A stretch of 64,000 nt of DNA. Origin: Archilochus colubris. Its lineage: Eukaryota; Chordata; Aves; Apodiformes; Trochilidae. Below are positions 25,060 through 38,749 of this stretch, piece after piece; position 1 is the first letter of the stretch, and each line of letters begins with the position of its first letter. The position numbers were made by a program, and so were the translations under genes. Location: positions 31,708,874 through 31,772,873 of the forward strand of contig CM041090.1 of NCBI GenBank assembly GCA_023079485.1, given 5' to 3'. The notes beneath the pieces are model-generated. The model was not told the DNA's origin. It worked only from the letters and a program-made list of their open reading frames with translations, and did not search any database.

Positions 25060-25260
25060 GTGGCCTCGGAAATGATGTTCTGCCTAATGAAAACAACTTT
25101 CCTGCTCCGGTATAAGTGTTTGATGAGTCTGGGCCTTGGCACTGGGGAGATTTGCTTTTCTGTTCACATTAGTTTGCCACTGGAATGAATAAAACGTCAT
25201 CCTGACGCTGAAACGTTCCCTCAGGGGCTGCAGTTCTAAAAAAAGAGGATATTGACCTTT
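25060..25260. promoter_or_regulatory. Candidate conserved noncoding element
   Basis: Unique-looking, GC-balanced sequence in an AT-rich neighbourhood, including AAAACGTCATCCTGACG (CRE-like ACGTCA core followed by TGACG) at about 25191-25207. It has no ORF or repeat resemblance. The regulatory reading is inference. Confidence 0.2.
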
Positions 25261-27745
25261 TCAATGTGTTTTAGAATGCCTCTTACTTAGGTGTCTGTCA
25301 AGGGAGACCTTTGAGAAAAATCATATTCTTCACAGTCTCCAATGAGAACTGATGGCAGCATTTTTATTCAGGTAAGGAAGTCTATCTGTAGCTGCCTTTC
25401 CACCAGACTCCTCTAGTTTAATAAATTCCCATTAATTTTGCATTAATTATTCCTGTACCTGAGATCTTCTTGGAAGGTGGCAACTGTATGAGGGAATACA
25501 AAATAGTTTCATAAGAGAGCTTGTCAGAGGAAAATTTTTGCAGTAATTTGAGTAAATTATGGCAAAAAGATCAATGAACTCTTCAGATATTTTCCAGAGG
25601 GCTTTTATTTTTCTGCATAACATAAGGGCTCATTATTAGCTCCTGAAATTAATAGCTCTGTTTTTATTTTTAGCATTCATAATTAGACATTAATTTACTC
25701 TCTGAATGCTTACGTTTCAAATTCTGCAATCATTCCCTTTTGTGCAAGTACTGCTCTAAATCTCTGTGAAAAAAAATTAGTGGCAAGTACCTTTGAAGTG
25801 TCACTATGTTATGTGGGTAATTTATTCTTACATTCACATGGGGTACAGTCCAATCCATGCTGAAGTCACTGTCAGTCATAGATGACTCAACAGGAATTCC
25901 AATAAAGGCTTCCATGTAGCGTCACTGCACAGGTGTAATCCTCACAAATTCCTACACAAATCTTGTCTTTCTGCTTTTAAATATCACTTCTGCCACAAAT
26001 CTCAAGAATGGTTTAAAGTTGCCCCATATTTTTTCTTTGTTTTTTTCTTCTGCTTCAATTATTTCTCTACTTATTGGTCCTTAATGACTCCCATTGTGGA
26101 CAAAATGACAAGGAAACCTGATGTTGGAACTTTCAGCCATCATTTTCCTAGCCCATGGAGAACATGCTAACACATGGTGGTAGCTGTGGCTGGGAAGTTA
26201 TTAAGTACATATCAACACAACGGTGGTATCATTGGTCTCTGTTTTAATGCCATCTCTCATTAACCAAATAATATCATGACCTGTGAAAAATACCTATAGG
26301 AAATTCATTCTTCTCCGTTCATCTACGTATGGCACCTTGTTTTCTGGAAAAAAGCCTTCAGAACAGCCTGTCATCCAGACATCTGTTTAGGAACACTTTT
26401 TGGTGTCATGACATATGCATCAGTGAGATGGAAAAAAATTTGTTTGTTCTTTAATACCTCTTTGACCTATTGATGCACCTAGGACATAGATGTTAGGCTT
26501 GAATCTATTCTGCTTTCTCCCTGTAATGAACTGTAAAGGTAAAAAGCGTATGTTCTTTTTGTTATATTGGTTGTAGAACAGGAGGTTCTGGAGTCTTGCT
26601 GGCAGAGGACTACTTCACAGGAGAATGCATCAGGGTGATCATGGTGAGCAATGCATAATGCTCTTACCATTTTTCTTCATCTGAAGTCCCCTGTGCTCAC
26701 AAGCTGCATTCCAGAGCAGTGTCCTCTTAACAGCAGAGACTGTAATCAGAGTGTGGGTTTACATGCAAAAGATAAAGGACCCAGAAAAATCTCTTTTTTT
26801 TTTTCTAGGCAGACAGTACTGTACAGCAGTCAAATGAAAGTCTGTTTGTTAAATAGAATCCAGAGCAGGTTGCCATAGCTGCTTTGGGGGTTATGCGGAC
26901 AGGGATCAAGATGGGCAGTTTATCTGCAGTTTGTATTCTAATTTGTCTGAATTCCTGAATAATGCTAATGAGATTCAGATAAGTAAGGCAATTAAATGTG
27001 ACACTCCACAGCCAGATAGCACAGCCAGTGTATCATCAGTAGGTTAAAATGAGCCCTGAAGTGTTTATAAGATTTGGTGTGTGAAATGTCCCTAGGATGG
27101 CTAAAGGCATGAATTGAATGTACTGAAAATAAACTATGGCATGAAAACTTTCACTAGAGCCCAGAGACGAGATGAATTGCTGATCAATGTTGAAATGTTA
27201 ACATTGGAATAAAATGGGTAAATCCTGCCTGACATAAGCTGGCTGGAGCAGGAAAAAAGTATTTAGCCAGCACAGTGAGAGAAAAGTCTAGTTCTGATAC
27301 CAGTGCTAATTTTGAAAGGCAAGTCAAGTTATGCTCTATGTTTTTTTCATCTTTGTTCTACATTTCTGAGGAGCTGCTGCCCTGGTGCCTGGTCTGCAAA
27401 TGTGGGGCTTTGACCCACAGAGACACAATGATTTTCTCTAGTCTACCCTGTCAGCCTGTGAGAAACTCCCTCCTGATTTCCAGGCTCTGTTGCCTGGACA
27501 ACAGGTAGTAGGCTCGGCAATAATAATGGTAAATCTACCTGTAGTTTGGATCCTGAGGGTCTGGGAAGTCCCCAGGTTTAGTTGCTGTTTTCTCCCATGT
27601 TCTCTGATGTGTCTCACTTCATTGTATTCTACAATTCTATTGTTTGTTGTTATACAGTCCTAAGGTTGTATACCCTAAGGTATGAAATGTAAACATGCCT
27701 CTTTCCCTCTTGTGCCCTTGCCTTGTTGTTTTCCTGATTTTGGGG

Positions 27746-27819
27746 TTTTTTTTTTCTTTTTTTCTTCTTTTTTTTTTCTTTCACCACCACCACCCTCCGC
27801 CCCTCCCTCCCCCCTCTAG
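27746..27819. repeat. Polypyrimidine tract with (CAC)n
   Basis: T-rich runs broken by single C residues, then CACCACCACCACC, then C-rich CTCC units. The 27695-27958 ORF reads through this tract and is not a gene. Confidence 0.9.
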
Positions 27820-29641
27820 TATTCACAGCTGTGCAGTCTGCTTACATTACACATGCCACAAATGTCTAAAACTGACCAAACATCCCATGGTATCTTTATC
27901 ACTGCTGTACAAACAAATGTTGATGTTACAGCATTTGCATATCAACAGAGAGCCTTAGAGGAATCCTTTTAGATTTGTACTGGTCTAAATGTGGTCAAAT
28001 TCTTTCACCAGCCTCTGAAAGAACTAATGAGAAAGACACTGCTTGTTATCATCTGTCAGCAATATAACATTCATGAAATTTCTTCTAGACTCTTGCTAGT
28101 TACCCACCAGCTGAAGAGAGTCAATGTGCTGTGCAGTGGAGCAGATGCCTCTTGATCATGGGCGCCCTGTTTCATTCAGAGAGCTTTTTAAGGAGAAATG
28201 ACTGGCAAGAGAAAGGGGTAGCTTATAGATGGACTTTTTGCTAATAGTGGAAGGCAGTCAATGCCAGATCTCCTGGCTCTGTGGCTCTCTGGCTTTCATC
28301 TTCTGCTAAGCCAGGGGACTGGAAGGACTATAGTCAGGATCACAGTGGATAAAGTGGTTTCCAGAAAGACCTCTAGAGGCAGGAGGAATTTCTTGGAGGC
28401 ACTGGAGTGAAGTGTAGGCAGCCACATACACATCCAAAGAAATCTTTCTAGCAGAGGTGGATCTGCTACACATGTAGGTGATTACTGCTCTTTTCAGACT
28501 TAAGCAATACACTTGGCCTTGGAAAGCTGAAAGTTCATCATATTTGCTCTTGATTTTAGAGAAATGAAGAGGAATACCTGAACCTCATCCAACATGTGAG
28601 GCATGCACAGCTGCACAGTGAGGTGTTGCAGCCCAGGGACTGGCCTGTGAATAGGAAATTTTAGATTTCACATCCAAAGGGAAAAAAAACTAAGAATGAG
28701 AAAACAGGATATTTGGTAAAGCCAGGCAGGTAATGCAATATGCATGACCTGTACAATCATAATCAAGAGATTATTATGGCAAGTACTGTATAATCAAGTA
28801 ATAAGAGACAATTTACCCCTCTATAAGCATACAGAATAAAAAGTTAGAAGAATTATCCTAACTTTTCATAAGGTTAAAATGCAAGCATTGTACTAATTCA
28901 CTATTTTTAAGGCCATGGAAACTGTATGTGTACTTCAATGAGCTACAAGTCAGGTTGTTGGAGAGGGAAGAACATTTTCACTCTAAACAAAGCAGAGATT
29001 TACAGCTCAAAAGAGAATAGTCTTAGAAGTAAGAGACAAGTGGTGTTATGAGGAGTTCAAGCAAGAAATCAGGTTTAATTGGTGCTGTCCAGAATGCCGA
29101 AAAGTGTATTTCATCTTCTAATCAACTGAGAAAAAAAGAAAATAAAAGGCAGCCTATTGTAAGTAAAATACTTGTTTGGGGTCTTTGTGAAGTGTGACTT
29201 CACTGGATTGGTTGTTTCTACACCTTGGTTTTCTGGGCTCTGAGATCTCAGTAATGAGCTGTGTTCTGACATTCTTTTCAATTAGACCATTTCTCCTTGA
29301 GTAACAAGTGTTTGTGTGTTAAAGTGATTTGGGCTCAGGATTGTTTTTCTCTTCTGACACAAGTCAGGTCATTGTAGGCAGGACTCACAGCTCTAAGAAA
29401 AAACCCCATGTCACTGCAGTTTGCAAAACATGATTTTTTTCTTTTCTCTTTAAAAAGAGAAGGGAAAAGAGTCAAAATGAGAATGAAATAAAACACTGTG
29501 CCGCTAAAAGCTATTCCCTAGGACCTTTTCATAATGTACCCTAAAGACCAGGGGAACACATGAAATATTTTGTCCGGAATGTTTTACTACATTTTGTGTT
29601 GACACAGCCATCATCCTTGCTCTCTTTCTATTCCCTTATCT

Positions 29642-31520
29642 ATCACAGAATACCAGGCAGGAAAAGAACTTCAGGAATTGTCTGGTCCAAACTTTCTTGG
29701 CAAAAAGCAAAGTTGACATAAGATGGCCTCGCAGCCTTTTCAGGTGAATCTTATAATGTCCAATGCTGGGGAATCCACCACTTCCTTGACAAGACTATTC
29801 CAATGGCTGCTTGTTCTCACTATGTGAATTTTTCTCTCATGTCCAGTCAGAATCTTTCCAGGTGTAACTTGTAACCACTAATTACCCTCTCCTTCCCATG
29901 TGACTCCTAATAAGAAGGGGGTCTCCATCCTATTTGTAGCCACCTTTGAAGTACTGGAACATGGTGATGTCCTCTAAGCCTTCTCCTCTCCTCATATGCC
30001 AGGGTCCCCAGTCCTTTGACCTTTGTGGCCTTTCTAGGGACCCTCTCCAGCCTGCCAATATAGTTTTGGGATTTTTTTATATATATATAGAAGGGGTTAA
30101 AATTGAATACAGTGTTCCAGGTGTGGCCTGATAAGCACTGAGTAGAATGGGATAATGACTTCTTTATCTCTGGTGATGATGAACTGTTGATGCAACCCAG
30201 CTGTTGGTTTTCTTTATTGCTGAAGCACACTGGTCACTCGTATTGAGTTTGTTGTCCACCAAGATCCTCAGGTCCTTTTTCACAGAGCTGCTCCCCAGCC
30301 AGGTTCAGCCTGTGCTCAACCCCTGGATTATGCTTTCCCAGCTGCAAGACATAACATTTGCTTTTATTGAACTTCATTAGGTTCTTCCCATTCTTCCAAC
30401 CTATCCAGGTCTTCCTGCAGGGTATCTCTCCCTTCTAAAGTGTCAACTTCCCCACTTAAGTTTGGTATCACTGAAAAACTTAATTTGGGTATACTTATGC
30501 TATCATTTAGATCACTTATGAAGATATTAAACAGTGTCAAGCCCTATATCAGTCCCTAGAGGCTCATGGAAGGTTGCTAGTTGAATGGAGCTATTTACGA
30601 CCGCCCTCTGGGTTTGGCCTGTCAGCCAGTTCCCCTGCCACCCCACAGACCACTTGTCTAGACCATAACACATCAGTTTCTTTAGGAGGAAGCTGTGGGG
30701 AACTGTATGGAAAGCCTTGGAGAAATCCATGTAGACAATGTCCACTGCTCACCCCCCAACATCAACTGAACAAATTACTTTATCATAGAAGGTGGTCAAG
30801 TGTGTCAAACATGACTTGCCCTCAGTGAATCTGTGATGGCTTTTCCCAATCACATGCTTCATTTAACTTCTGATAGTCCTCAGGAGGATTAATTACATAA
30901 TTTTCCCAGGGACTTAAGTAAGAATTGTTGGTCTATAAATTCTTGGATCCTCCTTTAAGATCTTTTTGTAGATGGGGCTGACATCAGCCTTCTTCCAGCC
31001 TTTTTGGATGTTCCTAAATCTTTGTGACTTCTCAAAGATTATGTAGGGTGACCTTAAAATGACATCATCTAGCTCTTAACTCCATCAGGCAGATACAGTT
31101 CGGACCCATTGATTTTTAGGAATTAAGCTCCTCTATTAGCTCACATACCAACCCTTCCTTCACCGACTATGGGTCTGTGTTTGCATCAAGCTGGGTTTAT
31201 GTTCCCAAGGCCTAGGTCCTGGTAAAGACAGAGATGAAGAAGGTGTGGAGACCCTCTGCCTTCTCAGTGCTGTTGATGACGACTCTCTCCTGTTTCTGCT
31301 GAAGAACACTTTCTTGTAGTTTTTGACATCTCTGGCCAACTTCAATTCCAGCTCAGCTTTTGCTCTACTAACTGCAACTCTGCTCAGCTTGGAAATGCCC
31401 TTTTGGGTATTTGTTTGCTTTTCCATCTCTGGTTTGCTTCTCTTTTGGTTTTGAGCAGACTCAGAAGCTTGCAGTTAGGACAAGGGAGTCTCTTGCTCCA
31501 GCTGCTTCCCTAGCATTATT
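29642..31520 (-). mobile_element. CR1 LINE, 5'-truncated and decayed, antisense
   Basis: The + strand begins ATCACAGAATACCAGG, an antisense CR1 3' end, and continues for about 1.9 kb of CR1 antisense sequence. The - strand retains an RT fragment at 30527-30745 with MDIVYMDFSKAFHTVPH, the conserved block A/B region of CR1 reverse transcriptase, followed by stops. Further toward the 5' side, 31160-31430 matches the CR1 part before the RT core, and similarity fades around 31520. A TATATATA run at about 30077 interrupts it. Several frameshifts make it non-functional. It is the longest mobile element in the window. Confidence 0.92.
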
Positions 31521-32299
31521 GTCCAGCTTTTGAGGAAAATTAAAGCTGGTCCAAACCAACATGCTGTGAGTTCTCAGCTCTGTTACACATTTTCTCTGAG
31601 TAGCTCTGATGTGTGTATTCTCTAGACAAAATATGAAAAAGATCTATTTTATTACACATGTGCTCTAACATCTGAGAAATTATTTTAATGGTTTTGATGC
31701 ACAGATTCACTTTTTAATTTTCTTTCTTCCAGTTTCATTTTTGTCTTCCTCACTTTCAGGCTATTGTGGAAAAATACAATACAGTTCCTGTACTAAGGCT
31801 GGGCTTGAGAAATTGAGCTGTCATTAATTATCTGTTTCTCAAGATGTAACATAAAAACAAGATCAAGATCCTTAAAATCTGCAAAAACTAAAATAGCTGA
31901 CTCCTCACTATATCCTTGAGATCAGGCATCTCATTTTAGTGTAACTCTCCAGGCTTTGGATATATGAGCATTTCTCTGACTTTTGGAGGATAAAGACTGT
32001 GAGGTGCTGAAGGTCCATTGAAATAATTTGTCAAATTACAGCCAAGAGAATCATAACTCCTGACTTATTTCTCTGCCAAAAATAATCCTGCCAGTCGACG
32101 AACATAATTTCTCAAAAGTGCTGCTACTGTTGTCTCCACCTTCTCAGGTTGGTGGCACAGTGACTTCCTTGTGGTGAGAGGTTGCATGCTGTCTGGACAT
32201 TCATCATAAGGCTTCCTCATACTGCATGTCACAGTTTTAGCTAATAATTGGGTGACAGATGCTCTCTATTATCGCTTCACTACCCTACCAGGGGAAGAT

Positions 32300-32930
32300 A
32301 AAATGGGGATAAGTGCATAAGACTTTTAGGCTGGAACCTCCCCCCAAAATTAGAATAGGTTTAATGAAATAATAAATAGTAATAACAACACTTATGAATG
32401 ACATACAAGTATTATCAAATATGTAAATATGGAACCCACACTCCTCAGTTGGCTCCTATATCTCAATCAGAAAAGTTCCAAGCTGGACTCAGCAGCAGGT
32501 GGGGGTGCCGGAGACCAGGGTCCCAAGGACAGTCCACAGCAGCCTTAGAGCAGCCACACAGTTCCTACTCAGGGGAGGCAGAACAAGGTGACCTGACTTG
32601 ATGAGCAGTGTTCTTCTCTAGCAAGAGAACAGGACAGAGGAAGATCAACAACACAGGGAGAAATGACAAAGACAAACTCCAGCCCCACCAGCACAGCAGT
32701 GAGATCAGCAGAGAGCTCTCTGAGGAGCCATTTTATGCTGAGCACCATGGGCAGGATCACTGGGATTGGTCCTTTGGGGTCACTTGACCCATTATCTCCA
32801 TTCCACCAGCACCACGGCTCCCCCCACAGCATCCAGCAGCATCCAGAAGGTCTCAGGTCAGTATGGCTGAAGGAAATTTTTATTGTGGTACTCTCAAACC
32901 AGGACACCATGCTATCCACCTGGTGTCCCA
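32300..32930. repeat. LTR-like or other interspersed repeat block
   Basis: A GC-richer block with CAGCAG/CCACAGCAGCC-rich sequence that stands out from its AT-rich flanks. On the + strand it begins with a TTTAATGAAATAATAAATAGTAATAAC-type stretch and ends near TCTCAAACCAGGACA, a layout seen in antisense avian ERVL-type LTRs. The 142-codon - strand ORF (32569-32997) and the + strand ORFs inside it have no recognisable protein family. LTR ends and a target duplication were not found, so family and orientation are unresolved. Confidence 0.35.
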
Positions 32931-33039
32931 ACAAAGAGGCTTTCTCCTGTAATAAAAAAGCTAAATGAGGTCTTGTTTGGGAGCCTAAAAAATTCAAATA
33001 TGCTGAGAATAGTTTTTATTCTTTGTGATCTCTTTTATG

Positions 33040-33250
33040 ATGTCACATGTGAAGAACTGGGAGGGGAAAGGATGCTAACTAGCATTGACATTACAACTTT
33101 AATTAATCTGGGACTTGCTGCTGTTTCTCTTCTTCTAAATCATAGGGCTGTCATTGCTCAGCGAGGGATAGTAAATATTGCTGTGGCTCTGCACCTCGTG
33201 TGTGTGTCTGCTCTGATTCATAAATTACACAGAAAAAATCTAGATGGGTG
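33040..33250. promoter_or_regulatory. Candidate conserved noncoding element
   Basis: Unique-looking sequence after the LTR-like block, with GATGTCACATGTGAAG (overlapping CRE-like and E-box cores), CTTTAATTAATCTGGG and TTGCTCAGCGAGGGA (MARE/TRE-like TGCTCAGC). An ORF reads through (to 33251) but the translated part resembles no family. The regulatory reading is inference. Confidence 0.22.
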
Positions 33251-33490
33251 AATAGATTTAAATATGAATTCATTAAAGCTGACTTCAAAACCAAGAGTTT
33301 TTCTGAATAATCATAATTAGAGTATTAATGTATATATGTCAGTGATGGGTGTGCTGCTGAGAAGGTGTTTAATTCCCATCAGGGATCTTTTCCAATCACT
33401 GCGTCTTGTATCAATCAAACTTTTGGCCCTAACAGATAATGACTCCCTACTCTGGGAGGAAATTGCAGGGATGACTCTTGCCTTAGTAAA

Positions 33491-33516
33491 GGAGGCGGGG
33501 GGGAGGGGGGGGTAGG
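33491..33516 (+). repeat. G-rich tract, potential G-quadruplex
   Basis: Runs of seven and eight G separated by a single A, flanked by GG pairs. Enough G runs for a quadruplex on the + strand if the long runs are split. Confidence 0.7.
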
Positions 33517-36500
33517 AAGCACCTTGTCACTACAACTACAGGTGTAGGCTGTAGAACATCGGCAGCCTGGAGGAGAGGGCAGAAAAGAGGGTGCACTTCT
33601 CTGCAGCATGGTTGCTGTAGAAGTATAAATAAGAGCTCAGGGAGTTCTGAACATCAGCTTCCAAAAGCTAAAAGCTGCAAGGAGGTTTTTTTTTGTTTGG
33701 CAGAGCATTGCAGTGCACACTCCTGAGGTCAAGTTTCTCCTGAAGCATTCATTACTTTGTTTAGAAAGCACATATGGAGGAATTAAGATAGGCTGAGAAG
33801 TGATAATTGTGGGGTTTTTTGGGTTTTTTTTGAGGGAGGCAGCTATTGGATCCAAGTATTATAAAAGATATTGCACTGAAAGTGAAAATGAAACACAACA
33901 GAAGCTTTCCCAAGCAAGGGGAGAAAAAAAAAAGACATCTTTCCACAAAATAAAAGTATAAAACCAGCCAGTGAAAAGGGCAATGTCAGTGAATGTGCAT
34001 TCTGAATGTCAGTGGAAGTGCATTCACTGCACAAGCAGTAAAACTTTCCATTGCATGAGAATTCAAGTTATTCTTTCTAGCTTCAGCTAAACAAAAGCTC
34101 TCAGCAACTGAGAATAGTTTTGCTAATACAGTCTTAAGATAATACCAAAGAGTAAACAACAGGAGAGTGGGTCTGTAGTGAGAGACAGGCTACTGAAGAA
34201 TGACTGAATCACTGAAGTTGTTGTATAACAATGCATTTTTTTTAAAAGATATGGAGGAAAGATTGGAACAACAAAGAAAATCTTGACTATAAGACCATGC
34301 AGACAGAAACATGCCAAGGTTTAATTTTTCTGGCTGATGGTCATCAGAAGATGCTGTTTATGCCAATGATTGTTTTAAGACCCAAGGTACTTTTAAAAAG
34401 TTGCCTTAGCCCTTTTTTAAGAATTAACATAGATGTGTAAGGGTGGAAGTGCAACTTCTCTATGGGGCTTCCAGGCTTAGAAAACCTGGTATTCTATTAG
34501 TTTTGGGAGAGACATTAGAGCCTACAAGTCAACTCTACAGGACTCAAGTCTGTCATGAGCAAACCTAAAGTTCTTTGAAAATATCCAGATGCTACTGTTT
34601 AAGTGCTGAAGAAATTCCAGACAACACAAAAGAGAAATATATAAAAAATGCCTGCTTTTCAAATGCACTGATTTCTAGGAGACAAGCTCCCATTCTAGAA
34701 ACATGGCTTGGCATTCTTAGCATCAAAATACAAATCTTTAAATTTGGCTATATTTAAAAATACATTTCATTTAAGTGAGGCTTTGCTTATGGATGTCTGT
34801 GACCAAGTACCCAGAGTTAGTGGCATTTTCAGTGCTGGAAGCATTACTCATGCTTTGATCTGGGTAGTCTCCTCCTTTCCATATACTGCATTTTTGTACA
34901 GTGGTTTTCAACAACCCAGTGTTCATAATAAAATATTTTGGTGTTCAGCAGGAGAATGAGGAGGAAAAGAAAGAGCCCTGAAAGGAGTGTCTTCCAAAGA
35001 AAAAATTGAAAACTCTGCATCTGCACAATTAAACAGTATTTAAGGAGAGATATCATAATATTCCGAAAGATCTACAAGACTATAAACATGAATGGAGATA
35101 AGAATTTTATAGGAAAGTCCAAAAGATGTAAATTAGTATTTAAAAATTAAACAAGGGGAAATTGATCTCAGTAGCATTTACTCATACTCTAGTAGATGTT
35201 GGCATTGAATTTTTTTTTAATTAAAAGTGCTGGAAGGGTAAATAATTAGTTTGATAAATTTTCTCATTTAGGAGAAGTTAGAAACTTTTGAACTGAAAAC
35301 CAACTTTGTTGGTTATTGTATGGCTTGTCAGGACTGTAACTTAGATATTTTAACTGTTTCTAGGCTTCTAAAAAACTTAAACGGAAGTGATACATGTGAA
35401 GAAACAACATTGGATTTTTTTTCCTTAATTTGGAATGGGAAAAACTATTTTCACATCTCAGAAAATACATTTGCTTTACTTAATTTCATAATACCTGTTG
35501 TAGTTACTAAGTTGTACACTGTTTTTCTAGTATCATTTTTGAATGCTTATCTGTTTTAATATTAGATTTGATATGTTTCACTATGATTTCTTTCAGCCAT
35601 CTTTGTCTTTCATTGTTCTGTGTCAGGTACAAGTTGCTTTCAGTTTTCATTCTTTAAAAGGACATTTCTCATCTTCTACTTCATTGCACTGTTGAGGACT
35701 GCCACTTCTTTTCTTCATTCTTTCTGTTCTCACTCATGGCAAAAGCATCAGAATCCTGCTTTAGTCACCTACAAACCCTGCATACAGAATTTTGGACCAG
35801 AATAGGACTATTTCTGATGTCACATGGAAAAGTGAAGTTCTGTGACAACATGTAGACATCTTGACATTTTGTAATACTTAGTAAATTGAACATTTATGTC
35901 ACTGGGAAAAGCTATTTGGAGTAGAGGGGTCTGGAACATTGTTCTTTGGTTGAAGACTTCTTCTTTTGCATCACTGGAGTTACTTGACTTTAAATGAACA
36001 TAAAAGTAGTGCCCAGTTCATTGAGCCACACCTGTTTGAATGAAAAATGGAAGTAGGCTGTTCTGAGGACAATGTTCCAGATGCTGCTGTCCATTGGAAA
36101 CACCCTATTAAAGACAAGTGCTCTGAGGAACACTGCAGCAGCCAGGCCTATCACCCTTTTCACTTGAGTCAAAACATGACGTTCTGAACAAGATATTATT
36201 GATTTGCTCTCCTACCATTTACTATGTCTCTTTTTAACTGGGTTCAATTTCATAAAATCTCAGTGACCATCAAATCTGAACTTAGGCCAAACATGTTGGC
36301 TGGTGGCACAACAGTAAGAGTGGAGAAACCAAGTGAAAAAAAGTGGGTAGTAGGTTGTAAATACCTCTGGTGACATAGTCCAAAAATCTTCTCCGTGACA
36401 GGATTTTTTGGGTTATTTCCTTCCCATGTGAAAACTGAAGGTGAGCAAAAACTTAAAACACCACCACAAAGAAAATGCAAATATATTGTCAAAACACGTA

Positions 36501-36617
36501 GTATTTTTCTAGTCTTTTGCCTCGGGACTCTTTCTGTGGTTGTCTCAAGAAATTAAGAGAGAATATGCTATAAAAAAAAACCAAAACAACAAACTATAAT
36601 CTTTTAAATGTCTTCTT

Positions 36618-36666
36618 TAAAAACAAGACAAAACAAAACACAACAAAAAAACAAAACTAAACCAAA
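36618..36666. repeat. (CAAAA)n-type simple repeat
   Basis: A/C-rich tract with repeated ACAAAAC units. A similar shorter A/C stretch lies at 36572-36594. Confidence 0.85.
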
Positions 36667-37883
36667 GAATAGTTAAACCTATAAACCTGAGTACATTTCT
36701 GTGCATTATATCAGCTTTTTTTTCTCATGTTCATAGAAAATTTTCTAGGTTCCTGTCAATTTTTCTGATTAAGGAGAAATTAAAATCAAGACATTGAATA
36801 TGAACAAATTTTCTAGACTGATTCACTTGAAATTTGTTACAGGTTACACATAGTGTTCTGAAACAGAATTTGTTACAGGAAAATGCTACAAGGTTATAGG
36901 CTATTTTACAAGGAAAATGGTGCTAACTGTCTTGATAAGGCTGGGTTTGATTTACATATTAGTACACATATACTGGCAAAAAGAGTCAAGTGAAGCATAG
37001 AAGCATACTTTGAAACTGCAGTAGTATGAAAGAACATAATATGTCAGGATATTAAACAGGCAGAGATATAATATCTAGCAGAAACTTAATTTTGTGTAAT
37101 TTCCAAGATATCTGTTTAGTGTCAAGTAATGAATGATATTTTAAAAAGATTAGTCTGATACTGTGTTCCAGTTCATAAATGTCATGGTTTATTGTTTCAT
37201 AGCTTACATATTTTCTTAGGTGAGATAACAGTTAATTTTTACCTCTTGCATACAAATCCTCGTATTCATTGACCAGAGAAATGAATTTCTTTCCTTGGAG
37301 ATTGTCTAAAATTCATGTAACTGAATGAGTCACCAGTGAGATTTTTTTCACATCAGTGTTCTATCATCTTAGAGCTTTGAAGGGAAAATAACTTTTTTTT
37401 TGATCTCCAACTCTATTTACTGCGTACCCAGTGTGAGCAAATATGGGAGCATAAAAGCAGTAGGTGTGTTATAGCTTTTGAACTGAAATAAGCCTCAATT
37501 TAGAGCTATGTTGTGCCTTAGCTATGTGATATTATTAACTACCATTGTTTTTCACAGAACTGCTACAGATCTCAGAGGAACTGTAAGCCAGATCTTCCAA
37601 ATAGCACAGCAAGTGCTTTCACACATCAGTAATGGTCAAATTTCTATATTATCCATGAAGAATATGGAGAGTAGTGGGAACTGTTTATGTCAAATACATT
37701 GAACCTGTGGCCTTATGATTTAAGATACTTATGTGGGAAATGGCAGTTCTGTGTATGTGGTTGATAGTTAAAAGCCAGGTGACTGCTTTCAGATAATCAG
37801 CAGAAAATATTTATTTTTTTCTTATGAATTGAGTGGTAGGTAATTAATTTATATTTTTAAGGAACTATTTTTGGTTTCCACAG

Positions 37884-37995
37884 TGATCATAGAATCATAA
37901 AATCATAGAATTGACTGGGTTGGAAGGGACCTCAGAGATCATCAAGTCCAACCCTTGATCTCACTGATTACTACCGCACACTGCACTAAGTAAGG
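37884..37995 (-). mobile_element. Short CR1 3' tail, antisense
   Basis: GATCATAGAATCATAAAATCATAGAA followed by GGGTTGGAAGGGACCTCAGA and a CATCAAGTCCAACCC stretch is the antisense CR1 3' end with its terminal octamer repeated three times. Similarity stops after about 110 bp. It is close to consensus, so a relatively young copy. Confidence 0.93.
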
Positions 37996-38749
37996 CTTTT
38001 GCCCATGCATGCGCTTGTAGGAGCCAGTATTTCAAGTACAGGATGTGTGTTCAACAAACATGATTTATAATATTTATTAAATATTTATTGCTGTATCCTG
38101 CCTGTTACCAATCAGCAATACTAAAGCTTGGAAGAACATCCATAGGATTTTTCTTTGAGCCTACTTTGGTTTTCTCCTCCATTTGCATTTTTCCTTCTGC
38201 TGCTGTCCAAGCTGTACATTCCTTGGTGCTGAAATGGTAATAAACAGAAAACTCTGTGGAGGAAATGCAAAAATAAGAGGTAAAACTAAGCCTTCCCAGA
38301 CTCCGGAGGGGAGAAATCCTTTAGAAAGCTTTAGAAAAATCTCTTTTAGAAATACCAAGCTACATCTGAAAAAAACCAGCAATTGTGAAAGTAACAGTCC
38401 TAAAGACCTGAAAGATTGTGTCGAGTGTGTGTGTAGTGGAGGAGGAGCTTAAGTCACAGGTATTCAAGTAGTTTTCAATTTTGTTTTCAGCGTGCAGAGC
38501 CATGCCTGGTGAATGCCTGGTGAAACTGTTTGTTTTCCTGGTTTACTTTTCATGGGCTGAGGAGAAGCTGTCCCTCCACACTCAGGGGCCACAGACTGAG
38601 AACCAGTGCTCTGGAACCTGCAGAGAAAGAGACTCCCCTAGATAGCAGGATCTTTGCTCATGAACTTTTGCTGGACTGATGCCACCCAGAGCAATCCCAT
38701 GTTCTGTTGCCCAGGGTTTGTTTTAATGGAGGAAAAAACCACCCCAAAA

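Noticed and set aside
27695..27958. 87-codon + strand ORF with Phe and His/Pro runs
   Set aside because: It is produced by the polypyrimidine and CAC tract.
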